From positions 165,352 to 229,351 of the forward strand of contig NZ_JAATJH010000006.1 of assembly GCF_011927835.1 (NCBI RefSeq): a stretch of 64,000 nucleotides of DNA. Reading direction: 5' to 3'. The notes beneath the pieces are model-generated. The model had not been told where the DNA came from and made no database searches. It saw only the letters and a program-made list of their open reading frames with translations. This DNA comes from Neolewinella antarctica (GTDB lineage: Bacteria; Bacteroidota; Bacteroidia; Chitinophagales; Saprospiraceae). A program made the translations under genes and the position numbers. Positions 29,446 through 36,805 of this stretch are shown piece by piece (within the stretch, counting starts at the first letter, position 1; each line of letters starts with the position of its first letter).

Positions 29446-30038
29446 CTAAATACTTGAGTGGAGGCAAGTAGAGGTCTATCATCTTCCTCCTGGTAATTTT
29501 CCGCGGCCGCATCAATCGCTGACTTTATCATTAGTGGGTGGCGCTGACTGTCAAAACCACCGGGTTTGACTACCTCATTTAAATGATCTTTCCATCCCTG
29601 GGCGGTGTGCATTCCGTTGAAATTTTGCCGTTCCGGTGAAAAATGAAAGCATAGCCAAACTTCAAAGCAAACGTTGCTTTGTGCGACATTCATATCATCT
29701 CTTTCAATTGTATATGCCCGGAGTTTGTCGATATCATCACCCCAATCATCTGTGTCGATTACGAACCAAATTTCGTTACCCTCCAACAATTGATATTTTG
29801 GTGTTTCCCCGTTTGGGCCGGGCCGAATCAGTTGCTCTACTTTAGCTATCATTTCAGTAGGTGAAGTGTTACCTCCACCATCAGGGCTGATAATTTGTAG
29901 ATTGATGCGGGTATCCATTTCCGAGAAGTAAGAAAAATATTGGTATTCTCTTTTTTCTCCTTCGACTATGAGTAGTATTAACTTCGCATCAGTATCAGGT
30001 TGTTTTCTGCCAAATGGCCTTATGCTAGACAGTATCAT
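29433..30038 (-). CDS. rloB: RloB family protein (AbiLii-like)
   Basis: 201 residues. LILLIVEGEKREYQYF at the start and VIDTDDW near the middle are the TOPRIM-like RloB pattern (Glu, then DxD). RloB (R-linked ORF) was named for its occurrence in Campylobacter type I loci and corresponds to AbiLii of the lactococcal AbiL abortive-infection pair. Overlaps the end of the ATPase gene by 14 bp, so the two are translationally coupled. The stop codon lies within a palindromic repeat, so the last residues may have been altered by its arrival. AT-rich relative to hsdR. Confidence 0.85.
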   Translation of the reverse strand: MILSSIRPFGRKQPDTDAKLILLIVEGEKREYQYFSYFSEMDTRINLQIISPDGGGNTSPTEMIAKVEQLIRPGPNGETPKYQLLEGNEIWFVIDTDDWGDDIDKLRAYTIERDDMNVAQSNVCFEVWLCFHFSPERQNFNGMHTAQGWKDHLNEVVKPGGFDSQRHPLMIKSAIDAAAENYQEEDDRPLLASTQVFRLGN

Positions 30039-31377
30039 GCTCGTGCCAGTTTAGGGTGTCTAGTTTGCCAAGAAACGGAATGCCGCCGTAACGCCCATTC
30101 AGGTAGCCCTTACGAATGTCGATGGTATTGTGTTCTCTAAATTTATTTAAGGAATATAGATCAGTAGCACCAAACATATCTTTTTCAACAAACCAAATCT
30201 CATCTCTTCTTAAAATATCCTGGTCCAGTAAATTACTTTCGTGGGTGGTCATGATTAATTGACCGCGCGTGTGCTCATCCAAGCTAAATTTTTCAAGTAA
30301 CTTGTGGATAAGGAGTGGATGAAGGCTACGTTCGATCTCGTCGATAAAAAAAACAGTCGGACTACGAGCAACTATATAAAAAGCCGGCAAAAAATCGAGT
30401 AGTCGTTGGGTTCCGTCAGATTCCTCAACGGACGAAAAATCCTTAACATTACTTCTGTCTCCTTTCCTTATAACAAGCATTTTTACTACGGGCTTATCGT
30501 TTTCCATAACTATACTGACTTCCTGACCGGAACTGGTGTAAGCCGGAAGTATTCCATCTGGATTGGCTTCGAATTTTGCGCGAATCTCGCTTGCTTTGTT
30601 AGCATCGTCACGCCCGAAGAACTCATTTAAAGTCAGTTTTTCAATTACTACGTCCGAAATACCAAGATGGCTACTTTTCAGCGTTTCTTTCACGAATTTA
30701 CCAAAGTCAGGATCCTGATCAATTCGCTGTGCCAATCCTATTGCGTATTGCGAAGGACTTATTAATTGCAAGGTATTGGTAAACCACGTGAAGGCAATTT
30801 TAATATTCTTATACTGCGGCCCTTCAAATGCAGCTAACGAAGCCAGTACTGCTTGATTAGCGTGAATTGTGTTCTTCTCGATAAACTGTTTAACCTCCGA
30901 GGTCGGCTGCCCTAAGCCATCCAGTGCGGGTAACTCCAATTGATTTTTACCGTTACCTGATGTGCGACGGAAAATTAGCTCATCTTTCCCACCCAGCCCC
31001 GATCGGTAGAGTTCCTCGGCCGCTACAATTCCTTCCCTTAATTGTACCGCATACAAAAATGCTCGCTCCCCCACCAAGAATTCCACCCCCAGGGTGATCG
31101 GCTCTCCATTGTCCTCATTAAATCGATGGCGTGTATGCGCATACATCACCCAGGATTCCTGGCCGCTCACTAACGCTTTCAGAGTTGCCATCGCTTTAAA
31201 AACTGTAGACTTCCCAGCCGCATTAGCCCCGTACAAAACCCCCAGCTTCAACAAATCCACCCCCCCCGCATCCTGCACGTGATGCCGCAGCTTACCCAAC
31301 TTGTCATTGGGTAGCATATCGAAAGTCCGTTGCTCGGCGATCGACAAAAAGTTTTCTACTACCAGACGAACCAGCAT
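30025..31377 (-). CDS. AAA ATPase of the RloA/AbiLi type
   Basis: 450 residues. VLYGANAAGKSTVFKAM (Walker A, about 47-63), a long mixed middle, then TVFFIDEIERSLHPLL (Walker B with the signature-like ERSLHP), and TTHESNLLDQDILRRDEIWFVEKD near the end. This is an SMC/OLD-like ABC-type ATPase (AAA_15/AAA_21). Paired with RloB it matches AbiL. Predicted to sense infection and activate the TOPRIM partner by analogy with OLD-like systems; no function is shown here. It has an 88-bp upstream gap with a possible own promoter. Confidence 0.85.
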   Translation of the reverse strand: MLVRLVVENFLSIAEQRTFDMLPNDKLGKLRHHVQDAGGVDLLKLGVLYGANAAGKSTVFKAMATLKALVSGQESWVMYAHTRHRFNEDNGEPITLGVEFLVGERAFLYAVQLREGIVAAEELYRSGLGGKDELIFRRTSGNGKNQLELPALDGLGQPTSEVKQFIEKNTIHANQAVLASLAAFEGPQYKNIKIAFTWFTNTLQLISPSQYAIGLAQRIDQDPDFGKFVKETLKSSHLGISDVVIEKLTLNEFFGRDDANKASEIRAKFEANPDGILPAYTSSGQEVSIVMENDKPVVKMLVIRKGDRSNVKDFSSVEESDGTQRLLDFLPAFYIVARSPTVFFIDEIERSLHPLLIHKLLEKFSLDEHTRGQLIMTTHESNLLDQDILRRDEIWFVEKDMFGATDLYSLNKFREHNTIDIRKGYLNGRYGGIPFLGKLDTLNWHEHDTV

Positions 31378-31380
31378 ACC

Positions 31381-31401
31381 GTGAAATTTTCACGCAAGGT
31401 A
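31381..31401 (-). promoter_or_regulatory. Possible promoter/operator of the RloAB pair
   Basis: On the minus strand TACCTTGC (31401-31394) resembles TAnnTTTG and is followed at once by the palindrome GTGAAAATTTCAC, ending 4 bp before the ATPase ATG. This would allow the pair to be expressed apart from the upstream toxin module. Confidence 0.35.
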
Positions 31402-31465
31402 GTACTTTCGTCATCAGTTTCGTACTCATAAACGGATTGCGAAATTCACGGTGTGGCTCGAATGC

Positions 31466-31912
31466 TCATTCGGGGCCACCCCACCCCCGCTCCTCCACCA
31501 AATGCCGCAACATCGCGGTGGGGTTGACAATCGGCATGACCAGTCTTTTACCCAGTATGCTGACCGTCCGCGCGTAGATCAAACCACGGACGGTACCCAG
31601 GGAAATGCCCAACAACGTTGCCAAAAAAGATTGCCGGTCGGGGTCCGCGAGGTGAGTCACTTCGAACTCGTAATCCTCCGAGTCGAAATGGTGAGAGACG
31701 CTCAACGAAACAAGCGGGTCATCCTTGGGGTCATCGGCCCCGGCATCACCGGCACTCACTTGGAGTAAGACAGTCACGGTATTCGGTCCGTCAGCACTAA
31801 AGTCGGCGTCGAACGTCCATACTACTTTGACTTCTTTGCCCCGTGACGCACTGTCCGGTGCCCGCACGAATAGTTGGTGCTCTTCGACTGCATTGAGGTG
31901 ATACTGTTTCAT
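31466..31912 (-). CDS. SecB-like chaperone of a toxin-antitoxin-chaperone module
   Basis: 148 residues. The pattern is strands to about residue 88, followed by a helix and loop ATLLGISLGTVRGLIYARTV ... LVMPIVNPTAMLRH. This matches the SecB fold, where the second half reads ...RGxI...G....LPPINF..L. It has no signal peptide. Its start overlaps the antitoxin stop (TAATG), and the order toxin-antitoxin-chaperone is that of the Mycobacterium HigBA-SecB system, where the chaperone folds and protects the antitoxin. Assignment is by pattern and context; no single residue is decisive. Confidence 0.68.
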   Translation of the reverse strand: MKQYHLNAVEEHQLFVRAPDSASRGKEVKVVWTFDADFSADGPNTVTVLLQVSAGDAGADDPKDDPLVSLSVSHHFDSEDYEFEVTHLADPDRQSFLATLLGISLGTVRGLIYARTVSILGKRLVMPIVNPTAMLRHLVEERGWGGPE

Positions 31913-32328
31913 TACGCAACCTGGTCAAAAATGATGGAAGACCCCGAATCGGCATTAACTACGTTGACCGTTGCGGCGGTTTGCTCGTCCCCAAAACGCA
32001 TCGTTTGCTCGGCCCGGTAAGTAGCGTATAATCTCGGCCGCTCTCCCGTAGCCTGCTCGATTACTTTGTCCAGGTCAGCAAACTGGACCTGCGGCACTTT
32101 CCCAACCGCGAGTAAGAGGCTAATGAGTTTAGAAAGCTTGTGGTCAAAATCGCCATTGAGAATTTGGGAGACGTAGCCACGACTCACGCCCAACTGATCG
32201 GCGAAAGCACTCCGGCTGATTTTATTTTTGGTAAGGTGCGTATCGATCTGGCGGAAGATCTCCAGCTGGAGCTTGGTCGTCCAGTATTCTTCTTCCCGCA
32301 TGCGCTCCCGGAGTGGTTGGCTGATCAT
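31912..32328 (-). CDS. HigA-like antitoxin (XRE family)
   Basis: 138 residues. Helix-turn-helix at about 35-70 (RSAFADQLGVSRGYVSQIL). The C-terminal 60 residues are unstructured-looking and contain GSSIIFDQVA at the end, where TAC antitoxins carry their chaperone-addiction segment. Overlaps the toxin stop by 4 bp (ATGA) and the chaperone start by 1 bp. Expected to neutralise the toxin and repress the operon at the palindromes upstream of the toxin. Confidence 0.8.
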   Translation of the reverse strand: MISQPLRERMREEEYWTTKLQLEIFRQIDTHLTKNKISRSAFADQLGVSRGYVSQILNGDFDHKLSKLISLLLAVGKVPQVQFADLDKVIEQATGERPRLYATYRAEQTMRFGDEQTAATVNVVNADSGSSIIFDQVA

Positions 32329-32756
32329 TCTTCTTCGTTTGTAGTTTGCCCCGCCCCGTAGGCGGCTTTAAATCCTGCTTTAAGTTGCCGTAATTCGGCG
32401 ATGGCTTTTGCCTGCTCTTTATCTCCTTTCTTAATTTGCCCGAGGACAATGACCCGGCCGTCGGGTGGTAACAAAAAATAGTAGAGCCGTAGCTGCTTTA
32501 CCCGGAGCTCGAACTCGCGCCAAGTGTCTTCGGCCGGGACGCCCCGCAACTCCTTGATGGCGTTATTCGGAAGGGAGCGCCCGTAAGCGAGCTCTTCCAA
32601 GTAAACAGCTAGCCGGGATAGTTCCTTTTTGTTTCCGGCCTTCAGCATCTTTTTTTCGAAAGTCAAGTAGGGTGCCCGCCCGTCAACCTCCAACCAGTAG
32701 ACGGATACCGGGGCGTGAATGGGTAGTTCAACTTTGCAAAGCGCAAAGGTAGGCAT
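32325..32756 (-). CDS. HigB-like (phage Gp49-type) toxin
   Basis: 143 residues. The core ELRVKQLRLYYFLLPPDGRVIVLGQIKKG, then KEQAKAIAELRQLKAG, is the RelE/HigB (Gp49) pattern; these toxins cut mRNA at the ribosome. First gene of a tight three-gene set. A TACCTTTG element spans codons 2-5, so the transcript or start may differ from the first ATG; the next Met is 37 residues on. Predicted toxicity is by family only. Confidence 0.78.
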   Translation of the reverse strand: MPTFALCKVELPIHAPVSVYWLEVDGRAPYLTFEKKMLKAGNKKELSRLAVYLEELAYGRSLPNNAIKELRGVPAEDTWREFELRVKQLRLYYFLLPPDGRVIVLGQIKKGDKEQAKAIAELRQLKAGFKAAYGAGQTTNEEE

Positions 32757-32758
32757 AT

Positions 32759-32778
32759 TGTTTACTTTAAGCTAAACA
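32759..32778. promoter_or_regulatory. Inverted repeat directly upstream of the toxin gene
   Basis: TGTTTACTTTAAGCTAAACA has 6-bp arms (TGTTTA/TAAACA), 2 bp from the ATG. A candidate HigA operator half-region. Confidence 0.4.
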
Positions 32779-32824
32779 AACGGAAGCGTTGTTAGGCAGC
32801 GTAATTTACCACAAATCATTATAT

Positions 32825-32842
32825 TTGGTTGGCGCCAACCAA
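32825..32842. promoter_or_regulatory. Perfect 18-bp palindrome, candidate operator of the toxin module
   Basis: TTGGTTGGCGCCAACCAA between hsdS and the toxin gene. Perfect 9+9 symmetry without a T tract argues for protein binding rather than termination. It lies 69-86 bp upstream of the toxin ATG, where HigA-type antitoxins usually bind. Confidence 0.5.
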
Positions 32843-32864
32843 CAAATTGTGCTCAATCATGATC

Positions 32865-34091
32865 TCACACCAACCGCACCGCCCCCGTCAACAACGCCTC
32901 CATCATCCCCGCCTTCACCGCGGCTACTTTGGCGCGGCGGGCGCGCAGGGCGGAGAGCTCGGCGTCCAGGTCGGTGAGGACGGTGGCGATGGCGCGTTGT
33001 TCTTTTAAATCGACAGGAAGTGTAATTGGTAATCTTTTCACTAGTTTACCCGTGTAGCTTTGTTGCTTAGTACCTTGGCAGTACTCTAGGGCTAGAGCAT
33101 CACCATTCAATGAATAATAATAGAACAAATATTCAACCATCAATTTTGTTGAAATTGGAATTAATGCCATACAAGATTGATTACTAGTGGATTTGATGCC
33201 TACTATACCACAACTGCCACGAGTGCCAGCAGCCTCTAAACCTGTTATAGCGATCAAAAATGTGCCGGGTTCTAAATTCGAAAGATTAGTTTCAGAAACT
33301 GCTTGTGGAGTTATTTTCTCAAAAGTAGAATGTATTGTATTGTAGTTCAATTCACTGCTAGTGATCCAGGGAATATGTCCCGTATAAAATTCCTTACGAT
33401 TTCTACGTGGTGTAGCGCCACTAGAAAAGCCTGTCATAACATCGTCGAAGGTTGTAGTTTCCCATTTCCCCGAAAACCCCGCCAACCGCCGCCCCCCACT
33501 CAACAACTCCTCCATCACCCCCCGCTTAAACGCCTCCCGCTTGCCCACCAACGCATCCAGCGCCGACAACAAACCATCCACGTCGCCCAGGGCGGTGGCG
33601 ATGGCGTGCTGCTCGGGGAGGGGGGGGAGGGGGATTTGACATTTAACTATGTGATGATTTAAAATGTGAGTTTGAGTCACTCCATCATCAAACTTCATGA
33701 AATAAGGATTTCTATTCAAAATCCATTTTAAGTAAGATGAATTAGCTCCCTTTGACCTATATATGCATATTCGTTGATTTACAGCGTACAAATCATCGAC
33801 GTTAATTACTATACATTTAGCTAGTGCTCTACCATTTGGCAGGTCGCTCAACACAGTTAAAACGTCACCAATTCTGGCTGGCATTCTATTGATCGTGCAC
33901 TTTTTCAAAACCTTACCATCAGTAGAAATAAACTTAGAATTAACAACTACATAATCACCATGTGGATTGACAAAAGGCTCATGCGCTTTACCGTGAATAA
34001 AATCTACTACTTCAGGTAAGTATTTAACCTCCCACCCAACCGGTAAAACCCCAATCTCCGTCCGCCGGTACCCTTCCTTAATTCCTACCAC
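32865..34091 (-). CDS. hsdS: Type I restriction enzyme, specificity subunit
   Basis: 408 residues with two target-recognition halves. Each half ends in a conserved helix (IPLPPLPEQHAIATALGDVDGLL at about 150; LPVDLKEQRAIATVLTDLDAEL near 365). The recognition domains (DNA 33.0-33.45 and 33.65-34.02 kb) are AT-rich while the helical spacers are GC-rich, as expected where recognition domains are exchanged horizontally. The start overlaps hsdM by 7 bp. The DNA target cannot be read from the sequence. Confidence 0.93.
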   Translation of the reverse strand: MVGIKEGYRRTEIGVLPVGWEVKYLPEVVDFIHGKAHEPFVNPHGDYVVVNSKFISTDGKVLKKCTINRMPARIGDVLTVLSDLPNGRALAKCIVINVDDLYAVNQRICIYRSKGANSSYLKWILNRNPYFMKFDDGVTQTHILNHHIVKCQIPLPPLPEQHAIATALGDVDGLLSALDALVGKREAFKRGVMEELLSGGRRLAGFSGKWETTTFDDVMTGFSSGATPRRNRKEFYTGHIPWITSSELNYNTIHSTFEKITPQAVSETNLSNLEPGTFLIAITGLEAAGTRGSCGIVGIKSTSNQSCMALIPISTKLMVEYLFYYYSLNGDALALEYCQGTKQQSYTGKLVKRLPITLPVDLKEQRAIATVLTDLDAELSALRARRAKVAAVKAGMMEALLTGAVRLV

Positions 34092-36658
34092 GTCAGTCCC
34101 ATTTTAGCCAGGTGATCGTTCACTTTTTCTTGCATCTCCGCCACGTCCGTTTCCAGCTCCGGCAGCGGGCGGTCGTAGCGGGTGGCGAGCTCACCGAGGC
34201 GGCGGGCCAGGCGCTGGGCGACGGCGGCGGTTTCGGCCTCGATGCGGCCGTAAATGGTTTCCAGCCACTTGTTCTCGATGACCAGTTCCCGCACGTCGGC
34301 CGGGGTCAGTTCGGCGTACTTGGTCCAGACGGCGGCTTGCAACTCAGTCTCGGCGGTCTTCGCGGCCCTGGCGGCTTTGGCGCGGGCGGCATCAGTCCGG
34401 CTGTATTCGTTTAGTACGGCTAGTTCCTCGGCGTCGTCCGGGTCGCGGGCTTTTTTGAGGGATTTGAGGCGGGCGGTGAGTTCTGCTTTCAGGATTTTAC
34501 CCTTGTCGCTGGTCACTTCCCGGAGCAGGCCGTCTTCGCCGCCGTGTTCTTCCAGTAGTTCGGCGAGGCGGCTTTCGTGGTCGGCTACTTTGCTTTCCAA
34601 TACCCGCACGGCACCCGCGTCCGCGCCCATGAAATGATCGCGTACGATGTCCGGCGGCAGTAGATCGGTGGTAAACTGTCCTTTCTTCACGCGGCCTTTC
34701 TTGTCCGTTACCGGCACCAGCTCGGCTTGCCAACCGTCGGCGAGCACGGCATAGACGTCGTCCTGCAGCGTGTCGTCCCAGTAGTCCATTAGGTGCTGGT
34801 AGGCGGCGTAGGGGTCCACGAGGCGGGCCCGGGCGTAAGCGTCGACGATGGCCTCGCCCAGTCGCGCGATCAGCTCCCGCGGCTTGGTGGCCCCGTCGAT
34901 GTCGTTGAATTCCGCAAGTGCCAGCTCCTGCCAGCCGGCGAATACGTCGCGTAGATTTTCCTCAAAGGCCGTGAATTCCGCGTGTTCCCGGATGGTGGCC
35001 AGGGGCGCGGTCGCGGGTGCCCGCGTGGTTGGGGACGGCGACCCCAACGTAAGCCCGGAATAGCCGGGGCGAAGTGGTTTGAAGAGCTCCGCCCGCAGGC
35101 CGGGGAACGCCGCCCAGTAGTCGGCCAGCGCGTCCACGTCGGCGTCGGGGATGCCGCCGCGCAGGTGCCCGTCCAGGTCCTGCTTATCGGCCACGTCGCC
35201 CCCGTCGAGGTAGCGCGGCAGGTTGAGGTTGTAGTCGTTGGCGGCGATCTCGGCGGCCGGGACGCGGCGGGCGTAGCCGGGTACGTCGGTGCCGGCGTGG
35301 TAGGCGTCGACTATTTTGTGGATGTCGCGCTCGCGGAGGCGGTTCTTGGGGCCGTCCTTGCGGTAGTGTTTGCTGGCGTCGATTAAGAAGACGGAGTTGG
35401 GGGTTGCGAGTTGCGAGTCGGCTTTACTCAACACGATCACGCAGGCGGGGATGCCCGTGCCGTAAAAGAGGTTAGCCGGCAGGCCGATGATGGCCTTGAT
35501 GTAACCGCGTTCCAGCAGGTTTTGGCGGATCGTCGCCTCGGCGTTGCCGCGGAAGAGCACGCCGTGGGGCAGGATGACCGCCGCCGTGCCGTCGTGTTTG
35601 AGGCTGGCCAGGATGTGGAGCAGAAAGGCGAAGTCACCGTTCTTGTTGGGCGGCAGTCCGTAGTCCTGGAAGCGGCGGTAAATGTCGGATTCCGGGTCGA
35701 AGCCGTCGCCCCATTCCTTGACGCTGAAGGGCGGGTTGGCCACCACGAAATCGAAGCGCTTCAGGCGCTCCTCGCCACCCACGACCTCGGTGAATTGGGG
35801 GCTGGCCAGGGTGTTGCCTTGTTTGATCTCGGCGTCCGGATGCTGGTGGAGCCACATGTTCATGACGGCCATGCCGCGCGTCTGGTTATCGCGTTCCTGG
35901 CCGTAGATCGTGAGGCCGTGGGGGCTGGCGTCGGCTACTTTCAGCAGTAACGAGCCGGAGCCGGCCGTGGGGTCGTAGACGGTAAAGTTGGGGGCCGTGG
36001 CGCGGTCGACGCCCAGGATGGCGGCCAGCACGCGGCTCACCTCGGCCGGCGTGTAGAACTGGCCCTTGCTCTTGCCGCTCTGGGTGGCGAAGTTGCGCAT
36101 CAGGTACTCGTAGGCGTCGCCCAGCAGGTCGTCGTCGCCGGCCCGGTTGCTGCTGAAGTCGAGCTCGGGCTTCTGGAAAATGCCGATCAGTTTGCTGAGG
36201 CGGTCGATGATCTCCTGGCCCGTCCCGAGCTTATCGGTGTCGTTGAAGTTGGCCGTCGTGATGCTGCCGGCCAGCCCGTTGTGGGCGGCGAAGCGGGCGA
36301 CGATCTTATTGAGCTGCTCGCCCACGCCGGTTTTGTTCTTCCAGTGCACCATATCGTGGAAGCTGCCCCCGTAGCCGATCTCCTGGCGGCTTCCCTCGGG
36401 CGGCTCCGGCGGCGGCATCTCGATCAGGCTGTCGGGCTGCGTCGCGCGGTCCGTCACGTACTTCATGAACAGCAGCGTAAGCACGTAATCTTTGTACTGG
36501 CTGGCGTCCATGCTGCCACGGAGCACGTCGGCCGCGTTCCAGATGGAGGCGTAGAGGTCGGATTTTTTTAGGGCCAAGTCGGGGGTATTTTGGGCGGCGG
36601 GGAGGGTGGGCGGCGAAGGTAGAACATGTCCGCCCAAAGCGAGCGGTGGACGCGCCAT
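34085..36658 (-). CDS. hsdM: Type I restriction enzyme, M subunit (long form)
   Basis: 857 residues. HsdM N-terminal helical domain (LYASIWNAADVLRGSMDASQ), then the N6-adenine methylase with GQFYTPAEVSRVLAAIL, DPTAGSGSLLL and catalytic NPPF (FVVANPPFSV). The usual length is about 500-550; here roughly 300 more residues follow, with coiled-coil stretches (ESKVADHESRLAELLEEHGG; RAAKTAETELQAAVW). Copies of the GC-rich repeat encode RAPATAPLAT and GADAGAVRVL in this added part. Likely the first gene of the defence unit. Confidence 0.93.
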   Translation of the reverse strand: MARPPLALGGHVLPSPPTLPAAQNTPDLALKKSDLYASIWNAADVLRGSMDASQYKDYVLTLLFMKYVTDRATQPDSLIEMPPPEPPEGSRQEIGYGGSFHDMVHWKNKTGVGEQLNKIVARFAAHNGLAGSITTANFNDTDKLGTGQEIIDRLSKLIGIFQKPELDFSSNRAGDDDLLGDAYEYLMRNFATQSGKSKGQFYTPAEVSRVLAAILGVDRATAPNFTVYDPTAGSGSLLLKVADASPHGLTIYGQERDNQTRGMAVMNMWLHQHPDAEIKQGNTLASPQFTEVVGGEERLKRFDFVVANPPFSVKEWGDGFDPESDIYRRFQDYGLPPNKNGDFAFLLHILASLKHDGTAAVILPHGVLFRGNAEATIRQNLLERGYIKAIIGLPANLFYGTGIPACVIVLSKADSQLATPNSVFLIDASKHYRKDGPKNRLRERDIHKIVDAYHAGTDVPGYARRVPAAEIAANDYNLNLPRYLDGGDVADKQDLDGHLRGGIPDADVDALADYWAAFPGLRAELFKPLRPGYSGLTLGSPSPTTRAPATAPLATIREHAEFTAFEENLRDVFAGWQELALAEFNDIDGATKPRELIARLGEAIVDAYARARLVDPYAAYQHLMDYWDDTLQDDVYAVLADGWQAELVPVTDKKGRVKKGQFTTDLLPPDIVRDHFMGADAGAVRVLESKVADHESRLAELLEEHGGEDGLLREVTSDKGKILKAELTARLKSLKKARDPDDAEELAVLNEYSRTDAARAKAARAAKTAETELQAAVWTKYAELTPADVRELVIENKWLETIYGRIEAETAAVAQRLARRLGELATRYDRPLPELETDVAEMQEKVNDHLAKMGLTW

Positions 36659-36711
36659 TAGCTACCGGGGCGAGTGCGGGGTTTAGTGGTTTGAGGGAAC
36701 ACCCCAAACCA

Positions 36712-36802
36712 CGACCCAAGACTCCAGACTCCAGACCCCAGACCCTAGACCCTAGACCCCAGACCCCCAGATCCCCAGACCCCAGACCACAGACCCCAAA
36801 CC
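36712..36802. repeat. CCAGACC heptamer array
   Basis: About twelve tandem units of CCAGACC/CTAGACC/ACAGACC between the end of the acyl-CoA ligase gene and the start of hsdM. A second heptamer family unlike CTACCGC. No unique spacers. Confidence 0.8.
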
Positions 36803-36805
36803 AAC

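Noticed and set aside
36712..36802. CRISPR-like or telomere-like array
   Set aside because: Simple seven-base tandem repeat with drift; no spacer structure.
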